A DNA stretch of 64,000 nucleotides from Oscheius dolichura. Taxonomy: Eukaryota; Nematoda; Chromadorea; Rhabditida; Rhabditidae. Each line of letters starts with the position of its first letter. The first letter of the stretch is position 1. A model generated the notes under the pieces. It did no database searches. It saw nothing but the letters and a program-made list of their open reading frames with translations, and had not been told where the DNA came from. The stretch spans positions 3,472,001 to 3,536,000 of the forward strand of contig OW051492.1 in assembly GCA_932521035.1 (NCBI GenBank). The letters are read 5' to 3'. Both the position numbers and the translations under genes were made by a program. Below, in pieces: positions 38,806 to 47,326 of the stretch.

Positions 38806-39508
38806 AGCAGACTTTACTTGGTTATAAATGGCTTTTATTTGACACAGAGGTATCAGGCATAGTTCTGACCGGGTCATCCTCCCTTTCGGTCTGGAGTCCT
38901 TTTTATCGGCTGGCTCGCCCTCTCCTTGGCTGCGTCCTCCTTCTCCATGACCGCGGCATCTTCCTTTATGGCCGAATACTCCTCCTCCGCTGGATTGCTC
39001 ACGGGGACTTAACTGGACCTATTCTTTTGAATATATTAGTCTTGTACATTTGTAATCAATTTAAACTTCCCTTACTCTTCGTTATATACATACAAGAGAT
39101 GCAGTTTATGGTAGACTATTATTATTTCTCATTTCTAATTGGAAATTACAATTCTTTTATAGATTTTTTAGCCTTTTCAGTTTGGATAATCAGTTATAGA
39201 GTGACTTTTTGATAGAAAAGTAGAAAAAGTTGAGGGTCATAAAGCATTTTATTATAAAAAGCAGATAGCGAAATTGAATTATATCCAGTTGGTAAAGATG
39301 TTTTCAACAGCAAATGATTTGAAATTCTAGACAAAAGACCAGACATGTTTACTACTTGGAGCTATTGGTTTTTTATTAGATTGAGGTAGACAATTTCACG
39401 TATCTTGAACCTGAAACAAATGCAACCACGAAAGAGACAACTAATAAACACAAGAAGAAAAAAACAGATACTCTGACTACATTTATTATCACTAGATCAG
39501 ACGCTAGC

Positions 39509-39635
39509 TCACAGAAAGACGCGAAACTTCTCCTCCAGACATGCGTACCTTTTGTCCTCACGCAGCAGTTCCTTCAGATTCTCGTCGCACGTAACAATTT
39601 CTTCATCGAAATCGGCCAGCTTGATGTCCACTTCC
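39509..39635 (-). CDS. Possible isolated exon
   Basis: Minus-strand exon after a CCGCAG acceptor reading EVDIKLADFDEEIVTCDENL and ending EEKFRVFL-stop. Acidic and non-repetitive. Upstream exons were not found. The surrounding 38.8-40.1 kb is otherwise AT-rich with no clear gene. Confidence 0.3.
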
Positions 39636-40170
39636 CTGCGGCGGCACGGTAAAAGTTTGACAAGTCAGCAACTACCCGTTGAAACTTCGGCCTGCCCACG
39701 TAAACTATGGATCAACTTGTCGAGCACACTCTACTGGTCAACTTCCTAATATAAAATGTTTCAGGGGAACGCAGGCGTAATGAAGAAAGTCAGCCAGAAG
39801 GAAGCTTTGGTCCAGGTAAAATCTTGCCACCCGGCAGGCTCCCGGGCAGGTCGAAATTTACCGGGCATTTCATTTCAGGTCACAGGTGCTGCGGGGACGC
39901 TAAACCTATTCCTTTGCTGGAAGTCGCTGAGAAGACTGCCGTCCTCGCACCGCTCTCCGTCTTCCCTTATCCGGTCTCCACTTGTATCTGTTAGCCTTCG
40001 CTAGGGTTCTCTGGACAAGAGATTCTCACCCAACGAGGTTCCGACTCAGGCAAAGATACTCTAGAGCGCTATACAGCGAAAATCTTCAAGGCACTTCGGT
40101 TGCAATGGACACGCTAGAAATCAGAGCTCACCTCGGTGACACACTGTGAATCTAGAATCCGTACGTGACT

Positions 40171-40197
40171 TTTGTGTTACTCCAACAGTAACACAAA
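40171..40197. other. Strong hairpin, 11-bp stem
   Basis: TTTGTGTTACT pairs perfectly with AGTAACACAAA around a CCAAC loop. It lies near the retroelement LTR-like repeat, in a part with a strong AACGGTAAGT splice donor on the minus strand (about 40265). Confidence 0.75.
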
Positions 40198-40564
40198 TAG
40201 TAGAGTTGACCCAAGGTGCGTCGGAGCTTTGGGCAAGTTGACGACTGTTTCGGCGAATAGTTAACTTACCGTTGGTTCCGAGAAGATCTCCTGGCACAGC
40301 AAAAGTGGACAAGAGAGAGAAATTTATAAACAAACACGAGTGTAAAAAATCAGGTTTATCTCAATCGAGTAACAATTATAACCTGATGTGAATAAAACCA
40401 ATAAGATCTCTCCTATTGGGGAACGTTTGACACGTTAAGAACAATAAGGAAACGAACAAACGAAAGGTGGTCACAAAGACTCTCAAAGTAGGTTGACTGC
40501 CTACTGAAACCGAGCACACAGCTCAACAACAACAAAACAACCTACACACCACACGTACTCTCAA

Positions 40565-40673
40565 CTCCTCACTCACAAAAACAAACGGTCGAAAATGGGC
40601 GCGCGCTGGGCGCGGGAAAATGTACTAACGGCCTTTTACGTACTGGTCGTTGTCGTTCATCGTCTGCGCGACA
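40565..40673 (-). repeat. LTR-like repeat, copy next to a polypurine tract
   Basis: This 109-bp sequence matches 45434-45542 with one substitution. On the minus strand it begins TGTCGCGCAGACG, directly preceded by GGAGGGGAGGAT (40674-40685), which has the form of a retroelement polypurine tract. TG-initiated LTR after a polypurine tract is the known 3' LTR arrangement. Confidence 0.7.
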
Positions 40674-41901
40674 ATCCTCCCCTCCGGCTGCGACCTTCCA
40701 CGGGCGCTTCGTTGTATCGTCGTTTTGTATCTGTGCCTTTGTCGTAGTTGTACTTCTCGCGATGCTGGTAGGTTCTATCTTGCGAGAGATTCCGGTGTAT
40801 GTATGACTGGCGCGGGGGAGAGCCTCTTCTTGGAATTTTCAGATTTGCTGGAGTTGACTCGCTAGGTTTTGTTCTTTTCAACGATTCTTGCTTGTGGATT
40901 GTTAGTCCTCCCATAATTCCTTCTTCTTTCAGTTCTTGGTTTAGTAGCTCGAAATAAGTTGTCCAATGGGCAAAGTCCAGTGGTTCTTGCGAGTGCAACT
41001 TCTCTAATTGTTCTCCGAACAGGCCACATGATGTCCCCAGTATTACCGGAGTTCCGGTTCATGAATTGTGATGTATAAAAGCTCCTGCTTCTCCTCGGTT
41101 TCATTTTTTAGTTTGTGGAAAGTCAGAAAAGCAATTTCGTAATTTGAAAGCCAATATTTGACGTCGCTATAGACAAGACCCGGGATTAGGACAATGAGTG
41201 TGTTGTTAACCGTTCCCATCTGTTGCAGTTTCTTGAGATCGTCAAAGAGCGAGTGAGGTCGCATTGCACTTGGCAGCATAATATATGCTACTATTCTTTT
41301 TTTTTTTTACTTTGCCGATTACTTCTTTTTGAGTGGCCTTATATATTTCTACGTCGGCAAATTGGAATTTCAGCTCCTTGATTTTGCCGAGTAATCTGTG
41401 CTCCGGTACTATCAATAGATCCTGTCCTCTAAACTGGTGTTTTCTTGCTCTCGTAGCTTGTTGGACCGCTCTGTTGATGGTGTCCTGCGTTCCGCCTTCT
41501 GTCGCCGGTTCCATTACAAACAAATTCTCTTCGTTGACTTCCTTCAATGCTGTCTTGACGTGGTGACATACGTGGGACATGTACTTGAATGCCCGTTCCC
41601 AGCTCTCCTGTGGGGTCTCCCTTCGGATGAAGTCTTTCAGCAGCCTTACTTTTACTGGCAATGTGATCGACGAATCTTCTAAGGTAGCGAGGCATCTTGC
41701 GACGTCGTTCGTTGTTTTAACAGGAATGTTCTTCACTTCTTTCGGGACTGAATATCCTATGTGTTCCAGAGTCGTCGTATCCACTGGAAAAAGGGAAGAC
41801 CCTCTGTCTTTTTTTCCTCTACAGACGAAATTTGGATGGAGAGGCTTCTTCGGATCCAGAATTTCCACGGGCCTGAAAATTGAGTATTTGAATGTGTTCA
41901 T
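40657..41901 (-). CDS. Retroelement downstream ORF of unknown function
   Basis: Minus-strand coding sequence lying between the protease region and the polypurine tract, where reverse transcriptase and integrase normally sit. The first 219-aa frame starts at 41901 and contains PVKVRLLKDFIRRETPQESW and GQDLLIVPEHRLLGKIKELK. A run of 10 or more T near 41300 shifts frame into RPHSLFDDLKKL and GLVYSDVKYWLSNYEIAFL. Another frame then carries LDFAHWTTYFELLNQELKE and an arginine-rich end (RRGGLSRRR). I see no YxDD, RNase H or integrase motif. The frame breaks suggest decay or sequencing error in homopolymers. Function unknown. Confidence 0.6.
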
Positions 41902-42484
41902 TAGAATTTGCTAAACTTTTTATGACATTTCCGAACGTTTTAACGGACATAATCGATGGTTGTGCCCCGCTGTCTATCAAGCTTCTGCATTTGAATTGTC
42001 CTGCCTCTACTTCACAAGTCAAGTGGATTCCAAAATAAGGAAGATATTCATGGCCTAATACATTTACTTGAGGCTCTATAGACATTCCCGAAATTTGTTG
42101 AAATAAACCTTCAACAGCTCCATTTCCTTGTTGAATTCCTTTATTGTTTGCAACCGTTCTATTCTACTGTGGTGGGCGAAAATTATTCTGATTGTTATTT
42201 TGTGGAGTAAAATTTGATCTATTTGAATTCTGTTGACATTTGTTTCCATTATGATAGGGTGAAAAATTATTTTGTCCATTGTTTGGGTGTGTAGAATTGT
42301 TCCTGTTGAATTTATTATCGAAGTGGTTCTTTGTTTGGTTCCATGTGTTACTGTTCTGTTTATTTGAGGCAGTAAATTGATTTTGATTTGGTAATGGTGC
42401 TAACGAATCTTTGGCATATTGTTGATTCTTAGTGCACTAATTAGCATAATGTCCTGGTTGGCTGCAATTATGACAAATTATATG
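41819..42484 (-). CDS. Retroelement zinc knuckle and aspartic protease region
   Basis: The frame continues from the gag ORF. A zinc knuckle reads CHNCSQPGHYAN, but a TAG interrupts it just before the last cysteine. An Asn/Gln-rich linker follows with another stop. Then comes a retropepsin-like start with CRSLIDSGAQPSIMSVKTF, where DSGA is the active-site motif. The in-frame stops mean the copy is either defective or uses suppression; the first cannot be excluded. Confidence 0.65.
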
Positions 42485-43489
42485 CTATTTTGTATTATTC
42501 CAAGCGTTGCCATAATTATTATCTCCTTGTCCTCTTTGATTTCTTTGATATGACGAGTTTCTCTTGTCTTGGCTGAAATTATTTTGCTTCCAGGTTTGTT
42601 GTCCATCTCCTTCCGTATTCAACCTCTTGTCGTTGATTCTTGTCCTGTCCCATTCAAATACGAGACTTTTTAGATCAGAATATACTGAAGTTCGATCATT
42701 TCTTTCCATGACTCGTAAAGCTTCGAGAGCTTTAGCTCCTTTCAAGTGAGAAATTTGCTTATAGAGATGTGTTGCTCTATAAAAGCTGAGTTCTACTGTT
42801 CCTAAGGAAGGGAAAGCTTGTTTCGAAAAATTTTCGAGTTTGTCACAATACTCTATTGTTCTATTTTGTTCCATTTTTAGCTGTTCTAACAGAGTTGCCG
42901 CCTTCAGGCTTTCGACCTGTTCATCTTTTTGCAGCAGTATCTTGAGCTGTTGTATAATTAGATTCAGACTACCTTCTTGTATTCTTGTATCTAACGATTT
43001 GTAGCATTTCCATGCTTTTCCGGTAAGATGTGTAACGAAGATATCTTTACTCTCGTCTTCTGCAAATACACTAGGAGGGTATTTATTATGGAATTGTTTG
43101 AGGAAGGTTTCAAATGATTTGTTTCCTTTTCCATCTTTTTTTCCAAAATTTTCTAATGGTGGTAAAATCTGTGATTTATAAAGAGTGGTAAAAGATGTAG
43201 TGTTGCTGAAAGGAAGTCCGTTATCCCCTCCGAGTCCTGAATTAAAATTCTGCTCACTTTGCCGATTCCGCGAAAAAGCTTGGGGTTCCCATTGGGTGGG
43301 TAGTAATGGTACTGTCGACGGAGAACGGTGTCTCTCTGGTTCGTATTCCTGTAAATGATTTTGTATTCCGTTGATGAATCGTGTGTAGGCGGCACGATTA
43401 GTGGACTCACTAGGTGTACTCGGTCCTCTCCTTGTCGTTAGTCCTAGAAGTCTTTCCGACTCTGTAGGTGAGCTGATCTGTAAATTCAA
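42485..43489 (-). CDS. Retroelement Gag (capsid) ORF
   Basis: A 334-aa frame with a Ser/Pro-rich start, then a helical capsid-like part (FETFLKQFHNKYPPSVFAED, HLTGKAWKCYKSLD, RTIEYCDKLENFSKQAFPSL), and a basic Asn/Gln-rich tail leading into the zinc knuckle. The layout is that of Gag from Ty3/gypsy-like elements. It follows the ORF at 43585-44103 and precedes the protease. Confidence 0.75.
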   Translation of the reverse strand: MNLQISSPTESERLLGLTTRRGPSTPSESTNRAAYTRFINGIQNHLQEYEPERHRSPSTVPLLPTQWEPQAFSRNRQSEQNFNSGLGGDNGLPFSNTTSFTTLYKSQILPPLENFGKKDGKGNKSFETFLKQFHNKYPPSVFAEDESKDIFVTHLTGKAWKCYKSLDTRIQEGSLNLIIQQLKILLQKDEQVESLKAATLLEQLKMEQNRTIEYCDKLENFSKQAFPSLGTVELSFYRATHLYKQISHLKGAKALEALRVMERNDRTSVYSDLKSLVFEWDRTRINDKRLNTEGDGQQTWKQNNFSQDKRNSSYQRNQRGQGDNNYGNAWNNTK

Positions 43490-43584
43490 CTTCAGTTCTT
43501 CATTTTCTTTTTTTCAATTTTTATATTTCCCTTATCACTTCTGCAAAAGCGGTGGGCCAATTACTAAATGGTGTTTGTAGTTGA

Positions 43585-44103
43585 TCACAAAATGATGTTA
43601 TCATACAGTGTTCGGATAGCGTATTGTGCTTCCGAAAAATTATTTTGTTGTGTTAAATTTATAAATTCGTCACAAGCATCCTGTAATTTTGTGACGTAAG
43701 AAAACGTATGATGGCATTGTGCCGAATTTGTCATTTGTAGATCTACAAGACTTTGATATAGTTCGGGACTAATAAGAGCGCAATTTGCGAGCTTTCCAAT
43801 ACTTTCGCTCATTTCGTTCTTTGCCTTCTCAAAAGTTTTATAGGCCTTGTCTCTTTTTGTTAACACTGAGACATTTGTAATTAACTTTTTTGTTGTTTCA
43901 AGGTAATTTTCCAATAAAGTAGCGACGTAATTTTTCCAATCGTTTGGTGATAATCCACTAACCTCCATAGTATTCATCTTATTCTTTTGCGTGTCACCAT
44001 CGTCATTGTGGTGCAATAGAGCTTCATCAGTTTCTCTGACTTGCTCCCTGGGATCATTTTCCTCATCCTCATTGTTTCGGTGATTGTTTGGATCTTCCAT
44101 CAC
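43585..44103 (-). CDS. Retroelement 5' Gag-like ORF
   Basis: A 172-aa frame starting MMEDPNNHRNNEDEENDPRE, with coiled-coil-like stretches (LLENYLETTKKLITNVS, YKTFEKAKNEMSESIGKL). Separated from the capsid ORF by about 95 bp containing a long A/T run, so the two may be one Gag broken by a frameshift. Confidence 0.6.
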   Translation of the reverse strand: MMEDPNNHRNNEDEENDPREQVRETDEALLHHNDDGDTQKNKMNTMEVSGLSPNDWKNYVATLLENYLETTKKLITNVSVLTKRDKAYKTFEKAKNEMSESIGKLANCALISPELYQSLVDLQMTNSAQCHHTFSYVTKLQDACDEFINLTQQNNFSEAQYAIRTLYDNIIL

Positions 44104-44790
44104 TGAAAATATTCAAGTTAGTATGGTAACTAACAAGAGGTCCAATAAAAGTTGAAGAGAGAAGGTGATATAATAATTCTTAGTACGGTGACTAAGAGAG
44201 AAGTGAAAAACTGTTTAGGTGACAGAGTTTCAACAACTATTCGGTTCCTTTGTTCCGTTAGTGCGGTGACTAACAAGTTGCACGAAAGTGTGTTTAGGTG
44301 ACACAATTCGCACTCGGATTCCTTTTAAAGAAGTAAAACAATACAGCGATTCTTTTACTCTTACGGCTCGGACTTGGTAATCCAGATTAGCTCGGCCCCC
44401 AATTCGCTGTCAAGTTGGGCACGGTCTCACTTGACGGCTCCACTTGGCGTTTTGTCAAGGAAAAACGGACTACTGCCGTATCCTTGATAATTGACTAACT
44501 GTCAAAAACAGAAACAACCCCAACGAGTTGAAAGATGTATATTTATCTGTCACGAACGATGACAATAAAACAAAGCTCGCCTGAGCAAAAATAACACAAA
44601 CAACCTCTCTCGGTCAACAACAACTTAACTGAAATTTAGGCTTTGGTAAACGACGGGCAAGTTTGGCGCGAGCTTGTAAATAGCATGCGCTCAACCTTGC
44701 AAGACTAACCAAGGGGGCGAATAAAACAATAACGATCAAATGAGACAAAGGGAAAGGTTACATGAATGAGTCCTAATGGTAACGTAATAC
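44104..44790 (-). other. Retroelement leader / LTR-like noncoding region
   Basis: No long ORF. Three quasi-palindromes of form TTAGTNNGGTNACTAA lie at 44118, 44180 and 44258, with two copies of TGTTTAGGTGACA between and after them. On the minus strand, ATTGGGGGCCGAGC near 44400 resembles the sequence following many LTRs at the primer-binding site. LTR borders were not determined. Confidence 0.5.
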
Positions 44791-45529
44791 CTAATACAAC
44801 AATATGCAAGCCTTATCTATATGACTCTTCGCCACTTGCACTTTCTTTCCCCTGATTCTAGTATTTTTCCAGTCCTTTTCGTTCTTTCCTTCAGGTAAAC
44901 TATGCGGATTTGGAGCTTTAGTCATAGGAATTTCTTCTTCCATAGCTTCGAAGGTGAGCTTTATCCCTAGACCATCAAAGGCATTTGTTCCCAATATGAC
45001 TCCGTTTGGCAGATCATTTGGAGAGTCTGCTACAATATGAAACACTACTGGAGCTTCTCTTTGGATCCGCATAATCTTTACTCTCATAATTATTTGTGCT
45101 TTGACTGGCATCGCACTTCCTGATGCATCAATGATGGCAGAATTTGTTCCTGAAGTTGCTGGTAATACTTCGATATGATCGCCTTTCCAACGACAACACG
45201 ATTCTTTTGTACATTTGTACTGGCATTACAGAAGGTTGGGCTCCGGAATCGACTAGACTTCTACATCTGAATGTTCCCATTTCTACTTCATAACTCGATT
45301 TTACTCCAAAATATGGCAGTTGATTGGACGACATCGTATTTACGTGGGCGAAGGTTGAGATTCCAGAAATCCGGTGTAAAAGATCCACTGCCGAGTCTGC
45401 ATTTTCTTTCTGTTGGGTTACTCCTTTCACTGCCTCCTCACTCACAAAAACAAACGGTCGAAAATGGGCGCGCGCTGGGCGCGGGAAAATGTACTGACGG
45501 CCTTTTACGTACTGGTCGTTGTCGTTCAT
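44791..45529 (-). pseudogene. Second retroelement protease fragment
   Basis: Homologous to the protease at 41819-42085: SNQLPYFGVKSSYEVEMGTF and CRSLVDSGAQPSVMPVQMYK. A frameshift follows, then LPNGVILGTNAFDGLGIKLT, which matches the second retropepsin flap/ILGTN region. It begins inside the LTR-like repeat (45434-45542) rather than after a gag gene. This is a truncated or rearranged second copy placed head-to-tail before the first. Confidence 0.7.
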
Positions 45530-45542
45530 CGTCTGCGCGACA
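45434..45542 (-). repeat. LTR-like repeat, second copy
   Basis: Same 109-bp unit as 40565-40673. On the minus strand it starts TGTCGCGCAGACG with non-element sequence upstream, as a 5' LTR start would, but protease-coding DNA follows after only 109 bp. Confidence 0.7.
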
Positions 45543-45629
45543 GGTGCTTGTCAAATAAAATTTATTACACAATAACTGTAACAATAATGAGCAACTACGG
45601 AAGGATACAGGATCCGACCGACCTTGACC

Positions 45630-45886
45630 AAATGGGATTAGGATCACGTTTGATTTCTCGAGAAAAAGATGTCAAACACGGGCAGAATGACGGGCAGAAT
45701 GAACTACGGCAGATCAGAGAAAATTAGGGATAATTGGTAGAAGTTGAGGCTCGTCCTCGTCATCCCACACTGCCACCGATTTGAGGAGACGGCAAACTGC
45801 CAGTAGAGGCCACCTCCCGGCATGTAGTACTTCATCCCGACTAGACTCCCCTTCGCACTTATCACAGCGTCCAAGAATCGTTACAA
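45630..45886. repeat. 257-bp direct repeat, right copy
   Basis: Partner of 38549-38805. Ends 55 bp before the ATG of the saposin-like gene, so it now forms part of that gene's 5' region. Confidence 0.97.
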
Positions 45887-45941
45887 GATAGATAAGCCCC
45901 CGGCTATCGATTCGACCACTCCTTTCGCGATTTCGAGCCAG

Positions 45942-46987
45942 ATGCTACTGCTCCTTCTATTCCTAGCAGGCGTAGTCGGCTCTAGTCCTTCTGTCGATCG
46001 CTCCTTCGGCTGTGTTCTCTGCCAATTTGGCAGTCACTTTCTAGTGGATCATCACAGAAATGGCACGACGTACAACGGAGTCCCCCTCAGCCTGGCCAAG
46101 GAACAGTGTCACCAGCTGGAGGGATGCACCAGGAAACTCACCGACTGCGAGGTAATGATTGTTCCTATTCGACGGAGGAGAGAGCATAGCTTACCTGTTT
46201 TTCGATAGAATGGGAAGATAAAAATCCTTATTTCCACTTTTCGGTTCCATCTTTCAATAAGAAACCCCCATTCGAAAGAAGAGGCTGGCCCAATTTTCGA
46301 AACTCCTCTGAAGAGAGCGGCACCCTTACGAGTGTCACTCCATCCAAAAGCCATAGGATATGGAGGTTTTTATGGAAGCGGCCGCTGTCTCTTTATAGTA
46401 GCCTTTACATCGAGTCTCTTTTACTGTTTCCAGATGATCCAAGCCGTGTCGGCCGTTATTCCCCACGACGACGACCAGTACCGGGCCCTGTCCTTCGCCA
46501 TTCGGCTGATCTCCCTCAAGTGTGTGATTGGTAAGCGTTTCGCCTACAAGAGGCCGTCTCCCCTTCTTCCAGAGCCGGAGGCCGAGGTGATGTCTGAGTA
46601 CGAGGTGTCCAGTGTGCTGACATGCCCCATCTGCCGGCTCATCTACAACATCTTCAGTCAAATCAATACAGGTAGGCGGGGAGAGAGTCAGTCAGTTGGG
46701 TCATCTCCAGGTCTACTAACCAGCAAAGTGATAAACAAGGACATCCCGACCCTGGTGACCGATATCTGTGATGTCGTCTCCATATTCCTGGGAGGACCAG
46801 CTCTGGTCAGACTCCTTCCAGTCCCTATAATCTCCTCTCTTTTCAGTGTTTTCCCCTCCTCGACCCCGACGTGCAGGCGATGCCAGCCCTGCTGAAGGGT
46901 GTCCTCGACTCCCTGGGTCCCTTCTACGATGAAATTGGAAAGCCATTCGGGTGTCCGGTCTGGCAAGATTTATTCAACCAGTGCTAG
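45942..46987 (+). CDS. Secreted saposin-like protein
   Basis: Five exons: 45942-46151, 46434-46530, 46573-46671, 46729-46805, 46847-46987, giving 207 aa. A signal peptide (MLLLLLFLAGVVGSS) precedes CVLCQFG..., then QCHQLEGC and C-rich helices. A second part has LTCPICRLIYNIFSQ, DICDVVSIFLGG and CFPLL, ending CPVWQDLFNQC. CxxC at the start of helix 1, with later paired cysteines and amphipathic helices, is the saposin-B pattern. Two copies appear to be present. Such proteins bind lipids; nematode caenopores of this fold are antimicrobial. The specific role is inference. The fourth exon start was set to keep the frame open. Confidence 0.7.
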
Positions 46988-47047
46988 TGCACTTTTTATA
47001 TAAAATAAATCTGTACAGAATACTGTAAGAGCTTGGAGTTGTGAGTA

Positions 47048-47326
47048 TTGGAGACGACTTCAGTTCAGAAAGGTGGAGGCATACCCTTTGCCGAATACAG
47101 TTACCACCCCCCTGGAAGAAACTTGAAAGAGGGTTGTTTTATATATTTTTGTGCTCTTCTAGACCAAAACAGACAGAACCTAGAAGTTTATCCAAAAGAA
47201 GACTCACTCATCAATCAGACAGTGCACTTTTTGTGGAGAAGGAACGGGACTTTGCCAAAAACGAGGGCTTGGATCACGCTGAAAAGCCGCTGTTTTTTTT
47301 CTTATTGCAAATTTCAACTCACGTAA
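47048..47326 (+). CDS. Small hypothetical ORF
   Basis: A 92-aa plus-strand frame containing FAEYSYHPPGRNLKE and LEVYPKEDSLINQTVHFLWR, with a possible intron between (GTTGTT...TCTAG). It sits between the saposin-like gene and the converging propeller-like gene. Another frame is also open here, so support is weak. Confidence 0.25.
   Translation: METTSVQKGGGIPFAEYSYHPPGRNLKEGCFIYFCALLDQNRQNLEVYPKEDSLINQTVHFLWRRNGTLPKTRAWITLKSRCFFSYCKFQLT

Noticed and set aside
38700-39212. 170-aa plus-strand frame with hydrophobic segments
   Set aside because: It starts in the 257-bp repeat and crosses its border into unrelated AT-rich DNA; the repeat reads better on the minus strand.
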